A DNA stretch of 64,000 bases from Fusobacterium perfoetens ATCC 29250 (GCF_000622245.1 NZ_JHXW01000003.1:1-64000), one strand, 5' to 3'; shown: positions 47,048 to 55,805, counted from the stretch's first letter. Notes: generated by a model from the letters alone, not told the origin. Made by a program: numbers and translations.

Positions 47048-47123
47048 GGCCAGATAGCTCAGTCGGTAGAGCAGGGGACTGAAAATCCCCGTGTCGGTGG
47101 TTCGATTCCGCCTCTGGCCACCA
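47048..47123 (+). tRNA. tRNA-Phe (GAA)
   Basis: 76 nt. The acceptor GGCCAGA pairs with TCTGGCC. The anticodon stem GGGGA/TCCCC holds loop CTGAAAA with anticodon GAA. Encoded ACCA end. Confidence 0.97.
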
Positions 47124-47132
47124 TAAATAAAA

Positions 47133-47206
47133 GGCGATGTCGCCAAGTGGTAAGGCAGAGGTCTGCAAAATCTCCACCACCAGTTCGAATCTGGTCGTCG
47201 CCTCCA
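47133..47206 (+). tRNA. tRNA-Cys (GCA)
   Basis: 74 nt. The acceptor GGCGATG pairs with CGTCGCC. The anticodon stem GAGGT/ATCTC holds loop CTGCAAA with anticodon GCA. Discriminator T (U73), as expected for tRNA-Cys, and CCA encoded. Confidence 0.97.
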
Positions 47207-47216
47207 GATAAAAACT

Positions 47217-47241
47217 AACTGTCTTTTGACAGTTTTTTTTT
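47217..47241 (+). terminator. Terminator of the tRNA cluster
   Basis: AACTGTC, loop TTTT, GACAGTT, then a run of T, starting 11 bases after tRNA-Cys. Confidence 0.9.
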
Positions 47242-47312
47242 ATATATTTTTTGTTTATTTGTGATATAATAGTTTTTAATAGAAATATTATAAAATGTGT
47301 GGAGGACTTATT

Positions 47313-48152
47313 GTGAAAAAGATAAGAGTTACTGTACCAGAAGATATTTGGCGTATGATGAAAAATGATATAGAAGAATTTGGAATAAATAACAATAAGT
47401 TATGTAATTATATTTTAGAACAATTAAAATATAAAAAAGAAATAGATGTAGAAAAAGAATTAGAAAGTCAAGGTAGACCTCTAAAAAAAATAATTCAATT
47501 TGATTTAAATGTAGCTAATAGAGAGATTTATTATGATGTTTTAAAAGATAATGGTGTTGATGTAGAAGCTGAATTTTTTAGAGAGTTATTTGAAAAATAT
47601 TGTTCTAAGTTTAAATATATAAGAGAACTTTTTGTTTTTCAAGAAACAGTAAAAAAAATATTAGAAGCTATAAAAGAAAAGAAAAAATTAAAATTGAAAT
47701 ATGGTTCTAAATTAACAACTGTTGAACCTTATTTTATAAAAAGAGATGAACAAGGAGATGAAAATTATCTTTTCTGTTATTGTGATACAGAAAAGAAATA
47801 TTATAATTATAAATTAAAAGATTTAGAAGTTATTTCTATATTGGAAGAAAAAATAAAAGGAAAAGATAAAAAGTATATAGAAAATGTTAGAAAAAAATTT
47901 GACCCATTTTTAGGAAATGGAAATTTTATAAAAGTTAGATTGTCGGAAGAGGGACAAAAACTTTTAAAAGGATTAACAAATTATAGACCAAGATTTGTAG
48001 AAAAAGAGGGAGATATCTATGTATTTGAGGCTTCTAATGAAAATGCTAAACTTTATTTTAGACAATTTTCAAAAGAAGCAATAATACTAGAACCCATTGA
48101 ACTTAGAGAAGAGATGAAACAAGATTTTTTAGAAGCGTTAAAAAATTATTAA
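47313..48152 (+). CDS. WYL-domain regulator with ribbon-helix-helix N-terminus
   Basis: A predicted transcription factor of about 279 aa. The first 45 residues (KKIRVTVPEDIWRMMK... then NNNKLCNYILEQL) look like a ribbon-helix-helix DNA-binding unit: a beta strand and two helices. Residues about 120-185 fit a WYL domain (LKLKYGSKLTTVEPYFIK, then YLFCYCDTEKKYYNYKL). The rest resembles the WCX extension (FIKVRLSEEGQKLL through YFRQFSKEAIILEPIELREEM). WYL domains sense ligands, including nucleotides, in regulators of stress and defence systems; most have a winged helix, so this combination is less usual. I place the start at GTG 47313, which follows GGAGG; the ATG at 47295 would put the ribosome site inside the gene. 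Its target is unknown; it lies just after the tRNA cluster. Confidence 0.75.
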   Translation: MKKIRVTVPEDIWRMMKNDIEEFGINNNKLCNYILEQLKYKKEIDVEKELESQGRPLKKIIQFDLNVANREIYYDVLKDNGVDVEAEFFRELFEKYCSKFKYIRELFVFQETVKKILEAIKEKKKLKLKYGSKLTTVEPYFIKRDEQGDENYLFCYCDTEKKYYNYKLKDLEVISILEEKIKGKDKKYIENVRKKFDPFLGNGNFIKVRLSEEGQKLLKGLTNYRPRFVEKEGDIYVFEASNENAKLYFRQFSKEAIILEPIELREEMKQDFLEALKNY

Positions 48153-48162
48153 TATAAAAGGG

Positions 48163-48197
48163 AAACAGGAGTCTAAATTTAGACTCCTGTTTTTTAT
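48163..48197. terminator. Bidirectional terminator between the WYL gene and kdgK
   Basis: A perfect inverted repeat, AACAGGAGTCTAAA / TTTAGACTCCTGTT, followed by TTTT on the plus strand, between convergent genes. Confidence 0.9.
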
Positions 48198-48220
48198 GGT
48201 TTAATAATGAGTTGGCAAAA

Positions 48221-49252
48221 TTATCTATTCATTTCTGAACTAGAACCCTCTTCGTGGTCTTTTATAATAGAATCAACTGTGTTTTTAGAAAAAGCTACCA
48301 CATCTCCTAAAAGGGTATTTTTTAAACTTCCTAAAGCATTTCCGTACTTTAATGCTTTTAAAGGACAATCAAAAGTAGTTAAACCGTAAAGAACTCCAGC
48401 TACATAAGCATCACCACTTCCGATTCTATCTATGATTTCAATATTATTATAAGATTTTTCTGAATAAAATTTATCTTCAATAGCACTATAAATTATAGAT
48501 GTAAAATTATGAGATTTTGGTGAATTTACAGTTCTTTGTGTTGAAATTAGAAGAGAAATATTATTATCTTTAGCAAAATTTTTCATAATTTCTTCCATTC
48601 TTCCTGTTTGTTTAAACATTTTTCTTAATGTTTCTTCAGAGGCGAAAAGAATATCTATTTCAGGTAAAATAGTTACTATTTCTTTTCTTGCATTTTCTTC
48701 ATCTCCCCAAAGATTTCTTCTAAAGTTTACATCAAAAGAAATTAATGCTCCACCTTTTTTAAAATTTTTAATAAGGTCTTTAACTAAAACTTTAGAGTTT
48801 TCACAAAGTCCTAAAGAAATACCACTAGTATGAAAAACTTTTGTAGAAGAATATACTTCTGGGTTTATTTCATTAGAATGTAAAAATTGGAATGAAGAAT
48901 CATTTCTATCATAAACAACGCTAGGTTTTCTAGGAGAAGAACCATATTCATAATAATAAAGAGCTAATCTTTTATTCTTAGAAGAGTCATATACTAAATA
49001 ATCAGAGTTTACACCACTTAAATCTATACATCTTTTAGCATACATCCCTAAATCATGGTCAGGTATTTTAGAAAGGAAACTTGTTTTTCCTCCAAGAGTA
49101 GATATCCCTGTAACTACATTAAGTTCAGCTCCACCAAGATTTCTATCTAAAGGACCATCTTGAATTAGAATTTTTCCAATTGCAGGAGATAATCTCATTA
49201 TTATCTCTCCACAAGAAATAACATCAAATTTTTTTTCAGAAAAATTAAACAT
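48221..49252 (-). CDS. kdgK: 2-dehydro-3-deoxygluconokinase (PfkB family)
   Basis: Sugar kinase of about 343 aa that phosphorylates 2-keto-3-deoxygluconate to KDPG. It has the PfkB N-terminal substrate block (GEIIMRLSP and NLGGAELNVVTGISTLGG) and the C-terminal signature DRIGSGDAYVAGVLYGL with the catalytic Asp near residue 285. An ATG lies four codons upstream, but GGAGGAG falls between it and the ATG at 49252, which I choose. The stop of kdgA lies 15 bases upstream, so the two form an operon. The role is supported by the surrounding uronate genes. Confidence 0.93.
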   Translation of the reverse strand: MFNFSEKKFDVISCGEIIMRLSPAIGKILIQDGPLDRNLGGAELNVVTGISTLGGKTSFLSKIPDHDLGMYAKRCIDLSGVNSDYLVYDSSKNKRLALYYYEYGSSPRKPSVVYDRNDSSFQFLHSNEINPEVYSSTKVFHTSGISLGLCENSKVLVKDLIKNFKKGGALISFDVNFRRNLWGDEENARKEIVTILPEIDILFASEETLRKMFKQTGRMEEIMKNFAKDNNISLLISTQRTVNSPKSHNFTSIIYSAIEDKFYSEKSYNNIEIIDRIGSGDAYVAGVLYGLTTFDCPLKALKYGNALGSLKNTLLGDVVAFSKNTVDSIIKDHEEGSSSEMNR

Positions 49253-49267
49253 AATCTCCTCCATTAA

Positions 49268-49903
49268 TTATTTATTTCTAATTTCTTTTATTTTATTAAC
49301 AAATGCTTTAGCAGTTTCTGTTATAGATTCACTAGTTCCAGAAGCTAATTTTCCTCCAGCACCTACAGCTACAACACCATTTTTGAACCATTCTTCTATA
49401 TTATCAAGACTAACTCCTCCTGTAGGCATAATATTAACTTGAGGTAATGGAGCTTTAACAGCTTTTACAAATGAAGGACCAAAAGCACTTCCAGGGAATA
49501 ACTTGATAATATCACAACCATATTCCATAGCTTTTGTCATTTCAGTTATAGTCATACAACCAGGCATATATGGAATTTGGTATAAATTACATAATTTAGC
49601 AGTTTCTAAATCAAATCCAGGAGAAACAATATATTCAGCCCCAGCTAAAATAGCTATTCTTGCTGTAGTAGCATCTAATACAGTTCCAGCTCCAACTATT
49701 AATTCAGAAGGAGAAAATTCATTTTTTAAAGCTTTGATAACTTCTGTAGCTCCAGGAACAGTATATGTAACTTCGATAGCAGGAATTCCTCCTTGAACAC
49801 AAGCTTTAGAAATTCTTATTCCTTCTTCAATACTTTCACTTCTTACAACGGCTACTATACCAGTATTTATAATTTTTTCAATAGTTTCATGTTTTTTTAA
49901 CAA
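49268..49903 (-). CDS. kdgA: KDPG/KHG aldolase
   Basis: A 211-aa class I aldolase that splits 2-keto-3-deoxy-6-phosphogluconate into pyruvate and glyceraldehyde-3-phosphate. The TIM-barrel signatures are GIVAVVRSES, GIPAIEVTYTVPGA (with the Glu), GAGTVLDATTA, and SPGFDLE; the Schiff-base Lys lies in DIIKLFPGSAFGPSFVKAVKAPLP near residue 135, followed by PTGGVSLDN. The start is TTG at 49903 with GAGGT just upstream. It is the first gene of kdgA-kdgK, divergent from uxuB. Confidence 0.96.
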   Translation of the reverse strand: MLKKHETIEKIINTGIVAVVRSESIEEGIRISKACVQGGIPAIEVTYTVPGATEVIKALKNEFSPSELIVGAGTVLDATTARIAILAGAEYIVSPGFDLETAKLCNLYQIPYMPGCMTITEMTKAMEYGCDIIKLFPGSAFGPSFVKAVKAPLPQVNIMPTGGVSLDNIEEWFKNGVVAVGAGGKLASGTSESITETAKAFVNKIKEIRNK

Positions 49904-49938
49904 TTACCTCACCTCTAGACATTTTATTTTATAATAAA

Positions 49939-49967
49939 TTTATAACTTATAATTTATAAAAAAACAA
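49939..49967 (-). promoter_or_regulatory. Candidate promoter of kdgA-kdgK
   Basis: Minus strand: TTGTTT, a 17-base spacer, TATAAA, about 35 bases before the TTG start. The match is moderate in a very AT-rich region. Confidence 0.4.
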
Positions 49968-49985
49968 TAATAAAATAAAAAAAAA

Positions 49986-50079
49986 GTTTCATATAAGAAA
50001 AAAATAATGGAACAAAAAAATAAATTTATTTTTTATAAAGATTTAGAGAAAGAATAAAAAATAAAAAAAGTTTCATATA
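49986..50079. repeat. Direct repeat GTTTCATATA, two copies
   Basis: The element GTTTCATATA, each time preceded by an A run, occurs at 49986-49995 and 50070-50079, 84 bases (eight helical turns) apart. They lie upstream of both divergent promoters. The half site TATGAAAC recalls the half site of the enterobacterial KdgR operator, but the full palindrome is not present. Confidence 0.4.
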
Positions 50080-50167
50080 TAAAAATTTAGCATCTAAATA
50101 AATTTTGTATATAAAATGTATTATTTTGTTTTATTTTGTTTTTTTTTAAGAAAAAAATAAAAAAGTA

Positions 50168-50196
50168 TTGACAATATAATTTTGTTATTATATAAT
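50168..50196 (+). promoter_or_regulatory. Strong promoter of the uxuB operon
   Basis: A perfect consensus: TTGACA at 50168-50173, 17-base spacer, TATAAT at 50191-50196. Confidence 0.88.
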
Positions 50197-50197
50197 T

Positions 50198-50209
50198 CTA
50201 GTATACAAG
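50198..50209 (+). promoter_or_regulatory. Candidate GntR operator at the uxuB start site
   Basis: CTAGTATACAAG, centred on the palindrome GTATAC, lies directly at the expected transcription start. A near copy, CTAGAATACAAA, lies in the promoter of the GntR gene (59068-59079). FadR-type GntR sites commonly have the form TnGT...ACnA. Binding here would block initiation; this is inference. Confidence 0.5.
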
Positions 50210-50234
50210 TATAAAATAAAAAAAGGAGGATAAA

Positions 50235-51830
50235 ATGAAGTTATCTCTAAATGAATTAGAAACAATGGCTTCTAATAATATAAAAATACCTTTATATGAT
50301 ATAAAAAAAATAAGAGAAAATACTCTAAAAACACCAAAGTGGTTACATTTTGGAGGGGGAAATATTTTTAGGGCTTATGTAGCTAAAATGCAAGAAAATT
50401 TATTAAATAATAGAAAAGAGAATACAGGGATAATAGTAGCTGAGAGTTTTGATGAGGAAATAATTGATAAGGTATATAGACCTTTTGATAATTTATCTGT
50501 TTCAGTTGTACTATCTAAAGATGGAAAATTTTCACCAGAAATTATAGGAAGCGTTATTGAATCTTTGAAGGTTAAAGAGAATAAAGATGACTTGGTGAAA
50601 ATCGTAACTTCTCCAAGTTTACAAATAATAAGTTTTACAATTACAGAAAAAGGTTATAATTTAAAAGATCCAAATGGGGAATTTTTTGATATAGTCAAAG
50701 AAGATATACAAAATTTACCTGAAAAATCAAAACATATTATGAGTATAATAACTTATTTGTTATATAAAAGATTTAAAAATAATAGAGGGCCAATAGCTCT
50801 AGTTAGTATGGATAATTGTTCTGGAAATGGAGATAAAATTAGAGAAGCTGTTTTAAATATAGCTATTTTTTGGGTAAATAATGGATATCTTGAAGAAGAA
50901 TTTCTAGACTATTTAACAGATGAAAAAAAAGTAAGTTATCCTATATCAATGATAGATAAAATTACTCCTAGACCAGCCCAAGTTGTAAAAGAGTATTTAG
51001 AGAAATTAGGGTTTGAAAATATGGATATAATAGTTACTAATAAGAATACATATACTTCAGCTTTTGTAAATTCAGAGACAGCAGAATATTTTGTTGTAGA
51101 GGATAAGTTTCCAAATGGAAGGCCATTATTGGAAGAGGCAGAAGCAGGAGTTTATATAACGAATAGAGAAATAGTAGAAAAAACAGAAAGAATGAAAGTA
51201 ACTACTTGCTTAAATCCATTACACACAACATTAGCTATATTTGGGTGTTTATTAAATAAAAAAACTATTTATGAAGCTGTATCAGATCCTTTACTAAACA
51301 AATTGATAAAAAAAATAGGTTATGATGAAGCACTGAAAGTTGTAGATGATCCAAAAATTTTAGATCCTAAAAAATTTATAGATGAGGTTATAAATGAAAG
51401 ATTTGCTAATCCATTTATTCCAGATCAACCAGAAAGAATAGCAACAGATACTTCTCAAAAAGTAGGTATAAGATTTGGAGAAACTTTAAAAGCATATTTA
51501 GCGAATGATGAATTAAAAATAGAAAATATAAAATACATTCCTTTAGTATATGCAGGATGGTTTAGATACCTAATGGGAATAGATGATGAAGGAAATGAAA
51601 GAAGTATTAGTTCAGATCCAATGTTAGAAATGCTGAAAGAGAAAATGAGGGGTATAGAATATGGAAATATAACTTCATATCAAGGACAATTAAAAGAAAT
51701 TTTAAAAAATAAAATTATTTTTGGAGTTGATTTAGAAGAAATAGGAATAGCAGATAAAGTTGAAAAATATTTTGTAGAAATGTTGAATGGGAAAAATGCA
51801 GTAATTAATACACTAAAAAAATATATATAA
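50235..51830 (+). CDS. uxuB: Fructuronate reductase (mannitol dehydrogenase family)
   Basis: A 531-aa NAD-dependent long-chain polyol dehydrogenase. The N-terminal nucleotide-binding part has WLHFGGGNIFRAYVAKMQ; the catalytic region includes SMIDKITPRPAQ (with the Lys of the family's K-x5-N-x2-H pattern partly visible further on in TTCLNPLHTTLAIFGCLL, which supplies Asn and His). In the uronate pathway it interconverts D-fructuronate and D-mannonate; a tagaturonate-reductase role is the main alternative, but the uxuA neighbour favours UxuB. It heads the operon, with AAGGAGG upstream. Confidence 0.9.
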   Translation: MKLSLNELETMASNNIKIPLYDIKKIRENTLKTPKWLHFGGGNIFRAYVAKMQENLLNNRKENTGIIVAESFDEEIIDKVYRPFDNLSVSVVLSKDGKFSPEIIGSVIESLKVKENKDDLVKIVTSPSLQIISFTITEKGYNLKDPNGEFFDIVKEDIQNLPEKSKHIMSIITYLLYKRFKNNRGPIALVSMDNCSGNGDKIREAVLNIAIFWVNNGYLEEEFLDYLTDEKKVSYPISMIDKITPRPAQVVKEYLEKLGFENMDIIVTNKNTYTSAFVNSETAEYFVVEDKFPNGRPLLEEAEAGVYITNREIVEKTERMKVTTCLNPLHTTLAIFGCLLNKKTIYEAVSDPLLNKLIKKIGYDEALKVVDDPKILDPKKFIDEVINERFANPFIPDQPERIATDTSQKVGIRFGETLKAYLANDELKIENIKYIPLVYAGWFRYLMGIDDEGNERSISSDPMLEMLKEKMRGIEYGNITSYQGQLKEILKNKIIFGVDLEEIGIADKVEKYFVEMLNGKNAVINTLKKYI

Positions 51831-51847
51831 AAATTAGGAGGAGAAAT

Positions 51848-52855
51848 ATGAAAGGGAGAATGATTAAAGGGGCATTATTTTGTATGTTATTAGGAGGATT
51901 AGTAGCATGTGGTGGAAATAAGGAGGCTGGTTCAAAAGCTGAAGAAAAGAAAGTTTATGAGCTAAAAATTTCTACTACTCAAGCAGAATCTTCAGTTATA
52001 GTTCAAGGATTACAAGAATTAGCAAAAGAAGTTGATGAGAAAACAAGCGGAGGATTAAAAATAACAGTTTATCCATCTAGTTCATTAGGAGTAGAAGAAG
52101 ATATAATAGATCAAGCGGTACAAGGAATAAATGTAGCAGTATTGACTGATGCAGGACGTATGTCAGACTATGTTCCAGAAATAGGAATATTTAATATGGC
52201 ATATTTTGTAGATAATTATGATGAAGCGTTAAAAGTAATGGAAACAGAAACATTTAAAGGATGGTTAAATGAATTAACAGAACATAATTTGAGAGTCTTA
52301 ACATTTAATTATTATGATGGAGCACGTTCTTTTATGGGACATAAAGAAGCAAAAGTACCAGCTGATTTAAAAGGGATTGTAGTTAGAACACCAGGAGCAG
52401 CTCCTTATGTAGAAAGTATGAAAGCCATGGGAGTGACACCTTATAATATTGCATGGAGTGAAGTTTATAATGGTATTCAAACAAAATCTATAGATGGTTG
52501 TGAAGTTCAGTATACATCAGCAGTAAGTTCACATATTTATGAAGTTTGTAAAGTTGTTAATAAAACAGAGCATATTAATTTATTAAATTGTTTAGTAACA
52601 GGAGAAGGATGGTTTAGTAAATTACCAGAAGAGTATAAAACAATATTATTAGAAACAGCAAATGAAACTGCTTATAATAATGGTAAAAAAATAGAATCTA
52701 TGCAAGCTGAGATGGAAAAAACTTTAGTAGATAATGGAATGAAAATTGTAGAAGTAGACAAAGAAGCATTTAAAAAATCTGTAGAAAAGGCTTATGATGC
52801 ATTAAAATATACAGATTTACGTAAAAAAATATATGAAGAAATAGGAAAAAATTAG
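51848..52855 (+). CDS. TRAP transporter solute-binding lipoprotein (DctP type), first system
   Basis: A 335-aa periplasmic binding protein. The N-terminal signal ends in the lipobox LVACGG, so it should be a lipoprotein anchored in the envelope. The DctP fold is shown by YPSSSLGVEEDIIDQAVQG, a central segment GIVVRTPGAAPYVESMKAMGVTPYNIAWSEVYNGIQTKSIDG with the carboxylate-binding Arg, and GEGWFSKLPEEYKTI. The substrate is probably a hexuronate such as fructuronate, glucuronate or mannonate, from its place between uxuB and uxuA. Ribosome site AGGAGGAG. Confidence 0.9.
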   Translation: MKGRMIKGALFCMLLGGLVACGGNKEAGSKAEEKKVYELKISTTQAESSVIVQGLQELAKEVDEKTSGGLKITVYPSSSLGVEEDIIDQAVQGINVAVLTDAGRMSDYVPEIGIFNMAYFVDNYDEALKVMETETFKGWLNELTEHNLRVLTFNYYDGARSFMGHKEAKVPADLKGIVVRTPGAAPYVESMKAMGVTPYNIAWSEVYNGIQTKSIDGCEVQYTSAVSSHIYEVCKVVNKTEHINLLNCLVTGEGWFSKLPEEYKTILLETANETAYNNGKKIESMQAEMEKTLVDNGMKIVEVDKEAFKKSVEKAYDALKYTDLRKKIYEEIGKN

Positions 52856-52876
52856 AATTTTAGGAGGCAAGATAAG

Positions 52877-53362
52877 TTGTTAAAATTATACAATAAATTT
52901 TGTAAATTAGAAAGTTTAATAGCTAGTATATTACTTATAGGAATATTTTTCTTAGTTTTTAGTTCAGCAATTTTTAGAACAGTAGGATATCCTATAAACT
53001 GGGCTCAAGATGCTGCTTTAGTTGCTTTTGCTTGGATGATATTTTTAGGAAGTGATTTAGCGATAAGAAATACTAAGTTAATAGGAATTGAGGTATTAAC
53101 TAAATATTTTCCTAAATTATTTCAAAAATATTTAGATATTATATTTAAATGTATAATAATCTGTTTTTTACTAATATTGGTAAAATATGGATATGTAATG
53201 GCAATAACAGGTGCTAAAAGAACAATTACAACTTTAGGAATAAGTTATGCTTGGGTTACGGCTTCTGTTCCTGTAGGTGCAGTATTAATGATAATATCTA
53301 CAGCTATTAGATTAAAAGAAAGTATAAAAATTTCTAGTGATAAGTGGGGTGAAAATAATTAA
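52877..53362 (+). CDS. TRAP transporter small permease (DctQ type), first system
   Basis: A 161-aa inner-membrane protein with four helices. NWAQDAALVAFAWMIFLGSDLAIRNTKLIGIE matches the DctQ pattern of E-x-W/F-MIFLG followed by a charged loop. It starts with TTG after AGGAGG, and its stop overlaps the dctM start. It pairs with the large permease and the binding protein on either side. Confidence 0.9.
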   Translation: MLKLYNKFCKLESLIASILLIGIFFLVFSSAIFRTVGYPINWAQDAALVAFAWMIFLGSDLAIRNTKLIGIEVLTKYFPKLFQKYLDIIFKCIIICFLLILVKYGYVMAITGAKRTITTLGISYAWVTASVPVGAVLMIISTAIRLKESIKISSDKWGENN

Positions 53363-54648
53363 TGGAATTTGCAATACCAGTGTTTTTAGTATTTTTATTT
53401 TTAGGAATGCCTGTTGCATTTTCAATAGGACTATCAGGATTAACATTTTTCATAGTTAGGGATCTTCCAATGTCTGTGTTAGTACAAAAGTCGATTTCAA
53501 CAAGCCAATCTTTTACAATGTTAGCTATTCCATTATTTATATTTGCTGGAAATTTAATGAATAGTAGTGGGATAACAAATAGACTTATGAAGTTAGCTGA
53601 TGTCTGTACAGGACATATGTGGGGAAATTTAGGTCAAGTATCATGCGTATTGAGTACTCTTATGGGAGGAGTTTCTGGTTCTGCAGTAGCTGATGCAGCT
53701 ATGGAATCGAGAATACTAGGACCTGAGATGACAAGATTAGGATATGCTAGAGGTTGGAGCGCAGCTATAAATGGTTTATCAGGTTTAATAGTTGCTACAA
53801 TTCCACCTAGTATGGGATTAATAATATATGGTACAGTAGGAGAAGTATCTATAGGAAGATTATTTATGGCTGGTTGGGTACCAGGAATTTTAATGATGAT
53901 TCTTTTAATGATAGCTTGTTCTATATCAGCTCGTAAATTTGGATATAAACCTGAGAGAGAGAAAAGAGCTAGCCTTAGTGAAATTTTAAAAACTTTTATT
54001 GTAAGTATATGGGCTTTGATATTTCCAATTTTATTAATTGCTTTAATAAGATTTGGAGTAATGAGTCCAACAGAATCTGGGTCATTTGCTGTTGCTTATG
54101 CTTTATTTGTAGGAATATTTATATATAAAGAATTAAATATGAAAACTTTTATGCAAACAGTAAAAGATAGTGTAAAAGATATTACAGTAATAACAATTAT
54201 ATTAGCATTTTCTGGAACTTTTGGATATGGAGTAGTTTATGATAATATTACTATAAGATTAGCAGAATCATTAGCTGGAATTTCTTCAAATTCTACAATT
54301 TTATTAGTTTTAGTTGTTTTATTTTTACTGGCTTGTGGAATGTTTATGGAAACTACTGTAATTGCATTGATTTTAACACCAATATTATTACCAGTTATGC
54401 AAAATGTAGGAGTAGATCCAGTAGTTTTTGGAATGATAATGATGACTTGTGTAACATTTGGAGTAATGACTCCACCAGTAGGAACAGCATTATATACAGT
54501 TTCAGATATAATGGAATGTTCAGTAGAAGAAACAGTTAAATATGGATGGCCATTTTATATAGCTGTATTATTAGTTGTAGTATTTATGATATTTTTCCCA
54601 GGAGCAGTATTATATTTACCGAATTTAGTTTATGGAGTAGCAGGATAA
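53362..54648 (+). CDS. TRAP transporter large permease (DctM type), first system
   Basis: A 428-aa polytopic inner-membrane transporter with about twelve helices, the Na+-coupled channel subunit. Family blocks include PLFIFAGNLMNSSGITNRL near residue 60, GGVSGSAVADAAMESRILGPEM, IPPSMGLIIYGTVGEVSIGRLFMAGWVPG, and VMTPPVGTALYTVSD near the end. It overlaps dctQ by one base. Same substrate inference as its binding protein. Confidence 0.94.
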   Translation: MEFAIPVFLVFLFLGMPVAFSIGLSGLTFFIVRDLPMSVLVQKSISTSQSFTMLAIPLFIFAGNLMNSSGITNRLMKLADVCTGHMWGNLGQVSCVLSTLMGGVSGSAVADAAMESRILGPEMTRLGYARGWSAAINGLSGLIVATIPPSMGLIIYGTVGEVSIGRLFMAGWVPGILMMILLMIACSISARKFGYKPEREKRASLSEILKTFIVSIWALIFPILLIALIRFGVMSPTESGSFAVAYALFVGIFIYKELNMKTFMQTVKDSVKDITVITIILAFSGTFGYGVVYDNITIRLAESLAGISSNSTILLVLVVLFLLACGMFMETTVIALILTPILLPVMQNVGVDPVVFGMIMMTCVTFGVMTPPVGTALYTVSDIMECSVEETVKYGWPFYIAVLLVVVFMIFFPGAVLYLPNLVYGVAG

Positions 54649-54673
54649 GAATAGAAAAAGAGGGGTATTTAAT

Positions 54674-55747
54674 ATGCAAATGTCATGGAGATGGTATGGT
54701 CAAAATAATGATGAGATAACATTAGATCATATTAAGCAAATTCCAGGAGTAACTTCGATTGTCTGGTCATTACATGATAAAGTGGCTGGAGAAGAATGGG
54801 AATTTGAAAGAATAAAAGAGGTTACAGATTATATAAAGTCAAAAGGTTTTAATGCAGATGTAGTAGAAAGTGTAAATGTTCATGATGATATAAAAATTGG
54901 TAAGCCAACAAGAGACAAATATATAGATATATATATAGATACTATAAAAAAATTGGCTAAAGTTGGAGTGAAAGTTATATGTTATAATTTTATGCCAGTA
55001 TTCGATTGGACAAGAACAGATTTATATAAAAAATTACCAGATGGTTCAAATGCACTTTTTTATCAAAAAAATTTAGTATCAGATGTTACACCTCAAGAAG
55101 TAACTAGACGAATTTTAGAGGGAGCAGGAAATAAAACAATGCCTGGATGGGAACCAGAAAGACTTTCTAGATTAAATGAACTATTTGAAGAGTATAAAGA
55201 TGTTACAGAAGAAAAATTAACAGAGAATTTTAAATATTTTTTAGAAAGAATAATTCCTGTATGTGAAGAGGTGGGAGTGAAAATGGCAGTTCATCCTGAC
55301 GATCCACCTTGGCCAATATTTGGACTTCCTAGAATAGTAAGAGATGAAGAACATATAGAAAAAGTTTTAAAATTAGTAGATAGTCCATATAATGGTTTAA
55401 CATTATGTAGTGGTTCTTTAGGTCCTAATTTAAAAAATGATATACCTAAACTTATAAGAAGATTTGGAGACAGAATTCATTTTGCTCATATAAGAAATGT
55501 AAAAGTGTTTGAAAATGGTGATTTTATAGAGAGTTCTCATAGAGCATGTGATGGTAATGTAGATATAGTTGAAGTGGTAAAGGCATATCATGAGATTAAT
55601 TTTAAAGGATACATTAGACCAGACCATGGGAGACATTTATGGGGTGAAGAAAAAACTTGTAGACCAGGATATGGTTTATATGATAGAGCTTTAGGTGTTA
55701 TGTATCTTTTAGGAATTTGGGATACTTTAGAAAAAAAATATAAATAA
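54674..55747 (+). CDS. uxuA: Mannonate dehydratase
   Basis: A 357-aa cytoplasmic enzyme that dehydrates D-mannonate to 2-keto-3-deoxygluconate. Conserved blocks are MSWRWYGQNNDEITLDHIKQ, the FMPVFDWTRTDL segment near residue 105, KMAVHPDDPPWPIFGLPRI near residue 207, CSGSLG, HFAHIRNVK, and RPDHGRHLWGE near residue 310, which hold the metal-binding His, Cys and Asp. Length matches the family (about 350-390 aa). It receives the UxuB product and passes KDG to KdgK. A hairpin follows at 55754-55783. Confidence 0.97.
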   Translation: MQMSWRWYGQNNDEITLDHIKQIPGVTSIVWSLHDKVAGEEWEFERIKEVTDYIKSKGFNADVVESVNVHDDIKIGKPTRDKYIDIYIDTIKKLAKVGVKVICYNFMPVFDWTRTDLYKKLPDGSNALFYQKNLVSDVTPQEVTRRILEGAGNKTMPGWEPERLSRLNELFEEYKDVTEEKLTENFKYFLERIIPVCEEVGVKMAVHPDDPPWPIFGLPRIVRDEEHIEKVLKLVDSPYNGLTLCSGSLGPNLKNDIPKLIRRFGDRIHFAHIRNVKVFENGDFIESSHRACDGNVDIVEVVKAYHEINFKGYIRPDHGRHLWGEEKTCRPGYGLYDRALGVMYLLGIWDTLEKKYK

Positions 55748-55753
55748 AGAGAT

Positions 55754-55783
55754 AAAGGGTATTCTTAAAGAATACCCTTTTCT
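55754..55783 (+). terminator. Hairpin terminator after uxuA
   Basis: AAAGGGTATTC, loop TTAAA, GAATACCCTTT, then TCT; the T tract is short, so termination is probably partial. It separates the decayed uxaC from the intact genes before it. Confidence 0.65.
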
Positions 55784-55805
55784 ATAATTTGTTGAAAGGA
55801 AAAAT

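Larger units (their letters stand above)
49904..50234. other. Divergent control region between kdgA and uxuB
   Basis: 331 very AT-rich bases. It holds a leftward candidate promoter for kdgA, two copies of a GTTTCATATA element, and a strong rightward promoter with an operator-like palindrome for uxuB, each listed separately. No ORF or RNA gene was recognised. Confidence 0.7.

Noticed and set aside
46992-47180. Minus-strand ORF of 62 codons across the tRNA genes
   Set aside because: It is the complement of tRNA-Asp, tRNA-Phe and tRNA-Cys; such antisense tRNA reading frames are a well-known source of false protein annotations.
49921-50160. CRISPR-like or satellite repeats in the AT-rich kdgA/uxuB gap
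   Set aside because: Only short A/T runs and two copies of a 10-base element; no regular spacers or longer repeats.
54333-54539. 68-codon plus-strand ORF inside the first dctM
   Set aside because: Out-of-frame within a conserved permease, Asn/Cys/Ser-rich nonsense composition.
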